Below the pieces are notes generated by a model. That model saw nothing but the letters and a program-made list of their open reading frames with translations. It had not been told where the DNA came from and made no database searches. A program made the position numbers and the translations under genes. From Bacteroidales bacterium (GTDB taxonomy: Bacteria > Bacteroidota > Bacteroidia > Bacteroidales > UBA932), in the NCBI GenBank assembly GCA_017443465.1, contig JAFRXO010000011.1, positions 62,001 through 126,000 of the forward strand: a stretch of DNA of 64,000 nt, written 5' to 3'. This document shows, piece after piece, positions 27,698 to 34,868 of the stretch; the stretch's first letter is position 1, and every line of letters begins with the position of its first letter.

Positions 27698-28441
27698 ATG
27701 AACAAAAAATTACTGTTCACAGCTGCAACTGCAGCAGGGCTTCTGGTGGCTTCCATCGCTGAAGCACAGACCAATTTCCAGACCTTCTATGATTTCAGCC
27801 GCGAGCATTTCACCACGACTCTTGAAGGATTCTACGGTGATGACTGGGGTAACACCTTCTTCTTCATCGATTACGATTTCAACGGAAAGAACGGCGACGG
27901 AGCGAAGAGTCTCGCAAGCGGAAGCTATTTCGAGATCGCACGCTGCCTGAATTTCTGGCAGGATTCCGCCCTGGGTGCCCTCAGTGCACATGTTGAGTAT
28001 AACGGTGGAGTAGGTTTCCCGAGCCAGAACTTCCTCTTCGGTGTTGACTACTTCGTTCACAATGCCAATTTCAGCAACACATTCAACTTCAAGCTGCTCT
28101 ACAAGACTTTCAGCAAGGGAACCACCAGCGACCTCCCGCTCCAGTTCACCTTCGTCTGGGGCATGCAGGACATCTTCGGAGTCAAAGGCCTGCGCTTCAG
28201 CGGCTTTGCAGATTTCTGGGGTGAGGACGTAGTTGCATTCGCAGAGGATCCCGATAGCGACAAATTCCTCAAGGAAGGACACTTCGTATTCCTCTCCGAG
28301 CCACAGCTCTGGTACAACATCGGACAGCACTTCGGCTGCAAGAATTTCAACATCGGCGGCGAGGTCGAGTTCTCTTACAATTTCGCCGGATACGACGGAT
28401 TCAAGGTCCGCCCCTGCATCGGTACCAAGTGGGTCTTCTAA
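27698..28441 (+). CDS. DUF5020 / Tsx-like outer membrane nucleoside channel
   Basis: A 247-residue protein with a signal peptide ending AEAQ and alternating beta-strand pattern (TTTLEGFYGDDWGNTFFFID, FSYNFAGYDGFKVRPCIGTKWVF), ending in a phenylalanine as outer membrane barrels do. DUF5020 proteins resemble Tsx, the nucleoside-specific porin. Its place between two nucleobase permeases, 44 bases after the first and 17 before the second, supports a role as the outer membrane entry pore of the same uptake route. The start lies in a CATATG. Confidence 0.85.
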   Translation: MNKKLLFTAATAAGLLVASIAEAQTNFQTFYDFSREHFTTTLEGFYGDDWGNTFFFIDYDFNGKNGDGAKSLASGSYFEIARCLNFWQDSALGALSAHVEYNGGVGFPSQNFLFGVDYFVHNANFSNTFNFKLLYKTFSKGTTSDLPLQFTFVWGMQDIFGVKGLRFSGFADFWGEDVVAFAEDPDSDKFLKEGHFVFLSEPQLWYNIGQHFGCKNFNIGGEVEFSYNFAGYDGFKVRPCIGTKWVF

Positions 28442-28458
28442 ATTAATCCTATACTGTC

Positions 28459-29781
28459 ATGGCATCATTTCTTGAAAAAGCCTTCGGGTTCAAGTCTGGT
28501 GTAAATTCCGTCCGCACCGAGGTCCTGGCCGGAATCACCACCTTCCTTACGATGGCCTACATCCTGGCCGTCAACCCGAACATCTTCAGCGCACTTGAGG
28601 GGATGCCCCGCGGATCTGTCTTCACGGCAACCGCACTGGCCGCCCTCATAGGTACCCTTGTGATGGCCTTCCTCGCCAAGAAGCCTTTTGCACTGGCTCC
28701 GGGAATGGGCCTGAATGCCTTCTTCGTATTCACTGTCTGCCTCACCATGGGCAAGACATGGCAGTTCGCACTGACAGCTGTCTTCCTTGAAGGTATCATC
28801 TTCATAATCCTGACGCTCACCAAAGTACGTTCATGGATCCTGAATGCGATCCCGCTGACCCTGAAACACGCGATCGGCGCAGGTATCGGCCTGTTCATAG
28901 CCTTCATCGGCCTCCAGAACGCAGGGATCATCGCCAACAATGACGCCACCCTCGTTGCTCTCGGCGAGATCACAAAAGGCACCGCCCTGCTGGCTGTCAT
29001 CGGCATCGCAATCACCGGCGCCCTGGTAATCCTCAAGGTCAAGGGAGGCATCCTCCTCGGCATCCTGGCCACTACGGTCCTCGGTCTCTTCATCAAGGAT
29101 CCCGCAACCGGTGAAGCCATCACCAAGTTCTCCGGCCTGGTGTCCACTCCGGACAGCGTTTCCCCGATCTTCTGCAAGTTCGAGTGGGGACAGATCCTGA
29201 CATGGGACATGCTCGCAGTTGTCTTCACCTTCCTCTTCATCGACATGTTCGACACAATGGGTACCGTCATCGGCGTTTCCCAGAAGGCCGGCATGGTGGA
29301 CGAGAAGGGCAACGTGGATGGTATCGACAAGATGTTCATGGCTGACTCCATCGCAACTGTCTGCGGTGCATGCCTTGGAACTTCCACTACCACTACATAT
29401 GTCGAGAGCGCATCCGGCGTCGGCGCCGGCGGACGTACAGGCCTCACCGCCTTCACAACCGCGGCCCTTTTCGCCCTTGCACTCCTGTTCTCTCCCCTCT
29501 TCCTCGCGATCCCCGGTGCCGCAACGGCTCCCGCCCTTGTCATCGTGGGTGTGATGATGATGGGACCGATCGTGAAGATTGACTGGGATGATTTCTCAGA
29601 GAGCATTCCTGCATTCATCACAGTGCTCCTGATGCCCGTCGCCTATTCTATTTCCGACGGTATCCTGATCGGTGTCATTTCATATGTCCTGCTGAATGCA
29701 TGCGCCGGCAAGTTCAAGAAGATATCCCCGACCATGTGGGTACTTGCCGCCCTGTTCATCTGCAAGTACATATTCATCTAG
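28459..29781 (+). CDS. NCS2-family AzgA-like purine permease
   Basis: A 440-residue inner membrane permease of the AzgA branch, which imports adenine, guanine or hypoxanthine. Features include LAGITTFLTMAYILAVNP at the N terminus, MGLNAFFVFTVCLTMGKTWQ, and the strongly conserved GTSTTTTYVESASGVGAGGRTGLTA stretch, here given only by position (residues ~310-330). Last gene of the nucleobase set; a strong inverted repeat follows 15 bases downstream. Confidence 0.9.
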   Translation: MASFLEKAFGFKSGVNSVRTEVLAGITTFLTMAYILAVNPNIFSALEGMPRGSVFTATALAALIGTLVMAFLAKKPFALAPGMGLNAFFVFTVCLTMGKTWQFALTAVFLEGIIFIILTLTKVRSWILNAIPLTLKHAIGAGIGLFIAFIGLQNAGIIANNDATLVALGEITKGTALLAVIGIAITGALVILKVKGGILLGILATTVLGLFIKDPATGEAITKFSGLVSTPDSVSPIFCKFEWGQILTWDMLAVVFTFLFIDMFDTMGTVIGVSQKAGMVDEKGNVDGIDKMFMADSIATVCGACLGTSTTTTYVESASGVGAGGRTGLTAFTTAALFALALLFSPLFLAIPGAATAPALVIVGVMMMGPIVKIDWDDFSESIPAFITVLLMPVAYSISDGILIGVISYVLLNACAGKFKKISPTMWVLAALFICKYIFI

Positions 29782-29796
29782 CGCTGGATAGTCCGT

Positions 29797-29866
29797 TCCC
29801 CGGGCCAGTGCCCTGCAGCTCATAAGTCGCATCCGCTCAAATCGCTGCAGGGCACTGGCCCGGGGA
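29797..29866. terminator. 23-bp perfect inverted repeat, probable strong terminator
   Basis: Arms 29797-29819 and 29844-29866 are perfectly complementary (TCCCCGGGCC... outermost, ...CTGCAGC innermost) around a 24-base loop. Five Ts follow at 29872-29876 on the plus strand. It lies between two convergent genes, so a terminator for the nucleobase set is likely, but the stem and loop are longer than in typical intrinsic terminators and its GC-rich ends resemble the ends of the repeat elements at 33751 and 60698. Confidence 0.7.
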
Positions 29867-29888
29867 GCCGCTTTTTCCAAGCCGAAAA

Positions 29889-30800
29889 CTATTTCACGAC
29901 GTTCTTGTAACGCTCGAATGAGGTCTTGGAGAGGTCGGCCAGGAATGCCGCATACTCTTCATCTGTGAGCGTATGGAACGGGAGGCGTGTGGGGCCCATA
30001 TCGAATCCTGCCGCCTTCATGAAAGCCTTTCCCGCACCGTTGCCGTATTTCCCGAGGAGCTGGATCATCCTGTTCGTCTCCAGCTGAAGGGCAGCCGCCT
30101 TCTTCATGTCGCCTGAAGCATATGCTTTCATGAGTTCGTGATAGACAGGGGCGCTGTAGCCATATGTACTGCCAATGAAAGTGTCGGCTCCCACTGAAAG
30201 CGCCGGGAGCATCATTTCGTCGCGACCGTACATTATCTTGTACTTGCGGTCTTTGAACTCCACGCAGAGCTGGAAGTCCATAAGGTCTTCATATGTGTAC
30301 TTGATGCCGGCGAAGTTCGGTATCATGCTGTCAGCGAGCTTAAGCACCTCGATCATATGGAAGTTTACATGGGTCAGGACCGGGATATGATAGTAGAAAA
30401 ACGGGGTCTCGGGCACCGCTGAGGCCACTTCGCTGAGGGTCAGGACCAGATCCCTGACATTCGCCGCCTTCTGGTAATAGGGGGCAGTCATGGCCACGGC
30501 ATCGACTCCGATCTCACTGGCATAACGGGCAAGCGAGATGCATTCCCTGGTGCTGGTCCCGCCCAGGAAGGCAATCACCGCAAAACCCGGCTCCCTGTAC
30601 TTAACCCACTCTTTGAGAAGGAGTTTCTTCTCCTCCATCGTCAGGGCAGAGCCCTCTCCGGTCGTACCGCAGGCGAAAACCCCGGAAATGCCATTGTCCT
30701 TATAATACTTCTGCTGAGCCTCGACGCGGCCATAATCCACATCGCCCGAAGCGGTAAAAGCCGTATAGGGAGCGGCCACCAAACCTTTGACTGAAATCAT
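29889..30800 (-). CDS. nanA: N-acetylneuraminate lyase-like DHDPS-family aldolase
   Basis: A 303-residue TIM-barrel class I aldolase. The Schiff-base lysine is Lys167 in GIKYTYED, the catalytic tyrosine is in FYYHIP near residue 139, and GTTGEGS matches the pyruvate-binding loop. YHIPVLTHVNF and GIKYT favour N-acetylneuraminate lyase over dihydrodipicolinate synthase. Divergent from a Kelch-symporter fusion that looks like a sialic acid importer, which strengthens the call: imported sialic acid would be split to N-acetylmannosamine and pyruvate. nanE and nanK homologs are not in the window. Confidence 0.82.
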   Translation of the reverse strand: MISVKGLVAAPYTAFTASGDVDYGRVEAQQKYYKDNGISGVFACGTTGEGSALTMEEKKLLLKEWVKYREPGFAVIAFLGGTSTRECISLARYASEIGVDAVAMTAPYYQKAANVRDLVLTLSEVASAVPETPFFYYHIPVLTHVNFHMIEVLKLADSMIPNFAGIKYTYEDLMDFQLCVEFKDRKYKIMYGRDEMMLPALSVGADTFIGSTYGYSAPVYHELMKAYASGDMKKAAALQLETNRMIQLLGKYGNGAGKAFMKAAGFDMGPTRLPFHTLTDEEYAAFLADLSKTSFERYKNVVK

Positions 30801-30811
30801 ATCCCGTTTTT

Positions 30812-30844
30812 TTTGACAAATTTATCACTTTATTCGTATTTTCG
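30812..30844. promoter_or_regulatory. Divergent promoters of nanA-like and symporter genes
   Basis: In the 47-bp gap the minus strand has TAAATTTG (30817-30824) for the lyase. The plus strand has TTTG (30812-30815) and TATTTTCG (30837-30844), 21 bases apart, for the symporter. The two promoters overlap, so they are probably controlled together. No operator was recognised. Confidence 0.5.
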
Positions 30845-30847
30845 TGC

Positions 30848-33403
30848 ATGGGACTGAAGAAATCACTCCTGCAGGCACTTCTGGCCATCCTGCTCTTCTT
30901 CACGGCATCCGGGGCATATGCTTCGGACATGGTCATTTCCCGCTCATATGGACTGTTCCCGGGGCCAGGTCGTGGCACTGCGGGCGCATTCATCGGTGCG
31001 CTGGACCCCGAAACCATTATCGTTGCCGGAGGCTCCGATTTCATTGACCTTCCGCCGTGGAAAGGCGGACAGAAGACCTGGCTGGACAACATATGGCTGG
31101 TCAGGCGCGACGGTGGCGCCGAGGAGATGGTGCTCACAGAAGCACATCTTCCGGTCGCTTTGGGGAACGGATGCACCGCTGTGGTTTCAGGCACAATGTA
31201 CTGCTTCGGAGGCCGGAATGCAGAAGGTTCCTCCGACAAGGTGATCACCATAAGCAAGGGCGCTGATGGGCTGTCCATCACCACCGTGTGCTCCCTTCCT
31301 GAAGGCTTTGTCCCGGCCGGAGCAACCGAAGACAACGGAATGGTGTTCGTCCATGGAACCACCTCAGGCAGAAACAGTTTATACAGATTCACCCCCGGAT
31401 CGAATTCATGGAAGGAGCTCTCTCCCCTCCCCGGTGCTACGCTCTCTGAAGGCGTTACTCTCGTCCACAGGCACAACGGCCTCGAAGACGCGATCTATCT
31501 TATCGGCGGAAGGCACCAGGAAGGCAGCGAGGTCCACATCGCCGGCCATGTCTGGGAATACCAGACCGCACATGACATATGGAAGGAAAAAGCCGCATAC
31601 ACAGATGACGGAAAGCCTCTGCAGCTGATGTACAGCGCCGCCGTGCCATATGGTTCTTCGCATATCCTGGTGTTCGGCGGGGACGACGGAGTGGAGTTTC
31701 TCAGACGCATGCACCTGGAAGAAGCCGGAGACTTGGAAGCTCTGACGGAGGCCTTCGAATCGCATCCCGGATTCGACCGGAACGTCTATGCCTATCACGT
31801 GATAACTGACACCTGGATAACCCTGTGCAAGGCTCCGGAGCCGCTCCCGGCGGTCACTACTGCAGTGAGGTCCGGGAAAGACATCCTTCTCCCCGGCGGA
31901 GAAGCCAGGCCAGGAGTCAGGAGCGGAGACCTGGTGGTCGCCAAGGTGGTGGAGCAGCCCCGGTTCGGGACCTGGAACTACATCGTCCTGATCGCCTATC
32001 TGGCAGTCATGCTAGGGATGGGCTTCTATTTCTCAAAGCGTAACAACGCTTCCGACAAGTTCTTCAAGGGAGGCGGGAAAATCCCCTGGTGGGCGGCCGG
32101 AATCAGCATATTCGCAACCGCTCTGAGCGCCATTACATTCCTGTCCATCCCTGCCAAGACATATTCCGGAGACTGGAGGATGTTCATGTACAACATGGCC
32201 ATAATCATGGTTGTACCGATAGTCATCAACTTCTTCCTTCCATATGTCAAGAAACTGAAGGTGGCGTCCATCTACCAGTACCTGGAAGAGCGTTTCAGCC
32301 CGGCTGCGAGGTACATGGCCTCGGTGTTTTTCTGCCTCTTCATGCTGGCCAGGATAGCCATAGTGCTTTTCCTGCCCTCACTCGCCCTGAATGCCGTCAC
32401 CGGGCTGGACATATACCTATGCATCCTGCTGATGGGAGTCATAACCATTGTCTATTCGGCCATGGGAGGTATCGAAGCCGTTGTCTGGGGCGATGTCATA
32501 CAGGGCTTCCTGCTGGTGGGCGGAGCGATAATATCCCTCATATGGATAATTTCGGGGATAGACGGCGGACTAGGGACCATGGTGGACGTCGCGGTTTCGG
32601 ACAATAAATTCCACATCCTGGACTTCGCCTTGGATTTCACCCAGCCGGTCTTCTGGGTAACTCTTCTGGGAGGTCTCTCCAACCAGCTCCTGACATATTC
32701 CAGCGACCAGTCCGTAGTTCAGAAGTATCTTACTGTCAAGGACTTTTCCCAGACAAAAAGAGGTCTGTGGCTGAACGGGATAATCACAATCCCCATCACC
32801 ATCCTGTTCTTCTCCATAGGAACCGCCCTCTTCGTCTTCTTCAAGACCCATCCGCAGCTGCTCAGTGTCGGAATGCCGAACAATGATTCCATCTATCCTC
32901 ACTACATGATGAGCCAGCTTCCGGCAGGAGTCGCCGGACTGCTCATAGCAGCTGTTTTCGCGGCGGCGATGTCAACCCTCTCCTCGAACATAAATTCCTC
33001 TGCCACGGTCCTTTCCGAAGACTTCTACTCGAGGTTCAGCCGAGGCGGGAAGGACGATTCCCGCAAGATGCGCTTCGCCCGTTTTTCGAGCGTGGCGGTT
33101 GGACTGCTGGGAATGTGTATGGCCCTGGTCCTGGCCAGCTTCGACATCGTCTCCCTATGGGACCAGTTCAATTTCTTCCTCGGACTGCTTACCAGCGGAG
33201 TAGGAGGCCTCTTCGTCATGGGAGTTGCGGCGCCGAGGATCGGCCCGCGCAGCGCGCTCACCGGCTTCGTGGCCAGCATCGTCCTGCTGGTACTCTGCAA
33301 CATGTACAGCGGGATATCCTCAACCCTGTACGGCTTCATCGGCCTGATTTCCAGCTTCATCTTCGCCTTGACCGCCAGCTTAATCTACGGAAAGGGGCGG
33401 TAA
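30848..33403 (+). CDS. Kelch (NanM-like) domain fused to sodium:solute symporter
   Basis: An 851-residue two-domain protein. After a signal peptide (TASGAYA), residues ~25-360 are Kelch-type propeller repeats (GNGCTAVVSGTMYCFGGRN, DAIYLIGGRHQEGSE, HILVFGGDDGVEF) like the sialic acid mutarotase NanM. From about residue 375 a sodium:solute symporter with some 13 membrane helices follows (YFSKRNNASDKFFKGGGKIP, SIPAKTYSGDW). The lyase on the other strand points to sialic acid: the periplasmic propeller would convert alpha to beta anomer or hold the sugar and hand it to the transporter. No stop or frameshift separates the domains. Confidence 0.85.
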   Translation: MGLKKSLLQALLAILLFFTASGAYASDMVISRSYGLFPGPGRGTAGAFIGALDPETIIVAGGSDFIDLPPWKGGQKTWLDNIWLVRRDGGAEEMVLTEAHLPVALGNGCTAVVSGTMYCFGGRNAEGSSDKVITISKGADGLSITTVCSLPEGFVPAGATEDNGMVFVHGTTSGRNSLYRFTPGSNSWKELSPLPGATLSEGVTLVHRHNGLEDAIYLIGGRHQEGSEVHIAGHVWEYQTAHDIWKEKAAYTDDGKPLQLMYSAAVPYGSSHILVFGGDDGVEFLRRMHLEEAGDLEALTEAFESHPGFDRNVYAYHVITDTWITLCKAPEPLPAVTTAVRSGKDILLPGGEARPGVRSGDLVVAKVVEQPRFGTWNYIVLIAYLAVMLGMGFYFSKRNNASDKFFKGGGKIPWWAAGISIFATALSAITFLSIPAKTYSGDWRMFMYNMAIIMVVPIVINFFLPYVKKLKVASIYQYLEERFSPAARYMASVFFCLFMLARIAIVLFLPSLALNAVTGLDIYLCILLMGVITIVYSAMGGIEAVVWGDVIQGFLLVGGAIISLIWIISGIDGGLGTMVDVAVSDNKFHILDFALDFTQPVFWVTLLGGLSNQLLTYSSDQSVVQKYLTVKDFSQTKRGLWLNGIITIPITILFFSIGTALFVFFKTHPQLLSVGMPNNDSIYPHYMMSQLPAGVAGLLIAAVFAAAMSTLSSNINSSATVLSEDFYSRFSRGGKDDSRKMRFARFSSVAVGLLGMCMALVLASFDIVSLWDQFNFFLGLLTSGVGGLFVMGVAAPRIGPRSALTGFVASIVLLVLCNMYSGISSTLYGFIGLISSFIFALTASLIYGKGR

Positions 33404-33452
33404 GTTCTGTCTCTGCTCTCCCGAGCGTGGGGAGGGAGGCCTGAAAGTGGTC

Positions 33453-33488
33453 ACAGAATGGGGTTTTCGTTACCTACAGCCATTCTGT
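33453..33488. repeat. Hairpin unit H1
   Basis: Arms ACAGAATGG and CCATTCTGT are perfectly complementary (9 bp) around an 18-base loop that ends CTACAG. A related but weaker unit follows 36 bases later. Confidence 0.7.
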
Positions 33489-33524
33489 CGCACTGAAACG
33501 CCTCTAAAACCTGGAAGGACTGCG

Positions 33525-33560
33525 ATAGAATGAGAATTTGCCCCCCTACAGCCACTCTGT
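33525..33560. repeat. Hairpin unit H2
   Basis: Same length and layout as H1: left arm ATAGAATGA, right arm CCACTCTGT, and again CTACAG before the right arm. Pairing is imperfect (two mismatches and a wobble). Its left part AGAATGAGAATTT recurs exactly, in opposite orientation, at 60907-60919 beside the second element copy. Confidence 0.6.
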
Positions 33561-33612
33561 GGTAATGGACTGCCGACTGCACGCCCGGTCCGGAGGAGAC
33601 GACGGCATCCCA

Positions 33613-33714
33613 GGTTCCCCGTCGCGCACAGTTTTGCCTGTTTTTGTGCTCGACTGAGAACTTAGGATCTTACTCGAGCACGTTTTAACGTTTTTTCGTG
33701 TGCGACCGGGAACC
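33613..33714. repeat. Nested inverted repeat with T-rich spacers
   Basis: Outer arms 33613-33629 and 33698-33714 pair at 16 of 17 positions counting one wobble (GGTTCCCC... against ...CGGGAACC). Inner arms GTGCTCGA (33646-33653) and TCGAGCAC (33674-33681) are perfect. The two spacers, 33630-33645 and 33682-33697, are both 16 bases and T-rich (GTTTT then GTTTTT). Two smaller side-by-side hairpins (33621-33654 and 33673-33706) are an alternative fold. Confidence 0.7.
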
Positions 33715-33750
33715 TTTTACCGGGATTCGTATTATAACGTTGACAATGCC

Positions 33751-33948
33751 GCTCCCCGGACCGGGACAAGCCGATTTGGAGACGTCAGGTTCCCGGCAGG
33801 ACGAGTGGAACCGGCGCCTCGCGACGGCGAGTGTTTGAGGAACGTTATACGCCGTCAGGCGGATAAAAGTTCCGAGTTAGCCGTCGAGCCGGTGGAGCGA
33901 AGTCCTGCCCTGACGTCGACGCATGAGGCGCGTCCCAGTCCGGGGAGC
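33751..33948 (+). repeat. Two-copy structured element, copy 1
   Basis: 198 bp with terminal inverted repeats (GCTCCCCGGACCGGGAC at the left, its complement with one mismatch at the right). Inside, nested arms pair in order: GACGTCAGG/CCTGACGTC, GGCAGGAC/GTCCTGCC, ACCGGC/GCCGGT, CGACGGC/GCCGTCG, GGAAC/GTTCC and an apical CGCC/GGCG hairpin. Copy 2 (60698-60899, opposite strand) is about 90% identical without gaps and has compensating changes in two stems. Unpaired conserved parts include CCGATTTGGAGACG and GGATAAAAG. It ends 7 bases from the folP stop. A frame is open through both copies but most differences change the amino acid, so coding is unlikely. Structured RNA or a non-autonomous mobile element are the main options. 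Confidence 0.8.
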
Positions 33949-33955
33949 AACAGCC

Positions 33956-34771
33956 TCAGAGCAACCTATAAAGATTGACGGTGCGGACTGCTTCGGCTAC
34001 GTCATGGACGCGGAGGATGTCGGCTCCGCCCTGGAGCGCAGACATATGCACGAGCTGGGTGGCACTGAGCGATTCAGCGGCAGTGATGCCCAGTGGCTTG
34101 TATATGAAGCTTTTCCGCGACACTCCGACCAGCATAGGACGCCCGAAGCGTTCCTTCAGCGCAGGCAGGGCGCGAAGCAGTTCGTAATTCTGGACTACCG
34201 TTTTGCTGAAGCCGAAGCCGGGGTCCAGCCACCAGTCCTGGAGCCCTGCGGACTCGGCACGGGAAGAAAACTTTTCGAACCAATCCGTCACCGAATCCAC
34301 AACGGATCCTATAGATGGAGTCATGGAAGTATCTCCCGGCCAGTGCATTGCGACATATGTAAGGCCGAGTTCCGAGGCAGTTTCGAGCATTGAAGCGGAG
34401 CCATATGCACAATCCTGTCCCGCCGAGGTAACGTCGTTCACTATCACCGGCCCGACCAGGTCATATGCCTTGCGGATCACTGATGGCCAATAGGTGTCAA
34501 GCGACAGGACAGCGTCAGGGAAGGTATCCCGAATCATAGGAAGGGCACTCTCAAAACGCCTCCATTCCATCTCCTCTCCTACAGGCTCCGATCCCGGGCG
34601 CGTAGAACATGCCCCCAGGTCGATTATGTCCGCCCCTTCGGAAAGCATAGTGCCAACCCTGTCGAGAAGGACATCAGGAGCAGTCCCTGCCGGAATGCGG
34701 CTGGGGCCATAGAAAGAATCGTCAGTCAGATTGACGATTCCCATTATCCTGATCGTCCTGTTTTTGTCCAT
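33956..34771 (-). CDS. folP: Dihydropteroate synthase
   Basis: Folate pathway enzyme joining p-aminobenzoate to the pterin diphosphate. 271 residues forming a TIM barrel. The N-terminal signature reads MGIVNLTDDSFYGPSR, close to the usual MGI(V/L)NVTPDSF; DLGACSTRPGSEPV is the second loop, and GVSRKSFIYKPLG near residue 220 is the sulfonamide/pterin-binding strand. Convergent with the symporter gene, from which the repeat block separates it. It diverges from the second heparinase set. Confidence 0.94.
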   Translation of the reverse strand: MDKNRTIRIMGIVNLTDDSFYGPSRIPAGTAPDVLLDRVGTMLSEGADIIDLGACSTRPGSEPVGEEMEWRRFESALPMIRDTFPDAVLSLDTYWPSVIRKAYDLVGPVIVNDVTSAGQDCAYGSASMLETASELGLTYVAMHWPGDTSMTPSIGSVVDSVTDWFEKFSSRAESAGLQDWWLDPGFGFSKTVVQNYELLRALPALKERFGRPMLVGVSRKSFIYKPLGITAAESLSATQLVHMSALQGGADILRVHDVAEAVRTVNLYRLL

Positions 34772-34812
34772 AATCGGTGTAAAAATACAATAATTAACTG
34801 AAATTATTTCTT

Positions 34813-34820
34813 AAATTTGA
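34813..34820 (+). promoter_or_regulatory. Minus-7 box before heparinase set 2
   Basis: TAAATTTG 49 bases upstream of the first lipoprotein heparinase gene fits TAnnTTTG. The whole 97-bp gap is AT-rich and shared with folP. Confidence 0.5.
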
Positions 34821-34868
34821 AATTGGGAAAATCGACATCAAATCACAACAACACTAAACCATCTCCAA

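Larger units (their letters stand above)
33404..33955. other. Gene-free block rich in inverted repeats
   Basis: 552 bp between the symporter end and the convergent folP end with no credible gene. It holds four short hairpin units (33453-33488, 33525-33560, 33621-33654, 33673-33706), which also form a larger nested inverted repeat at 33613-33714, then a ~200-bp element with terminal inverted repeats (33751-33948) that recurs at 60698-60899. Confidence 0.8.

Noticed and set aside
28557-29621. 354-codon minus-strand frame opposite the AzgA-like gene
   Set aside because: Antisense shadow of a conserved permease.
33404-33720. CRISPR-like array of hairpin units
   Set aside because: The units are not identical repeats, spacing varies, and no cas gene is present.
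33700-33978. Open frame of about 90 codons across element copy 1, with a similar frame across copy 2
   Set aside because: The frames align, but most of the differences between the copies change the amino acid and many follow stem pairing. The composition is unlike a protein and there is no convincing start.
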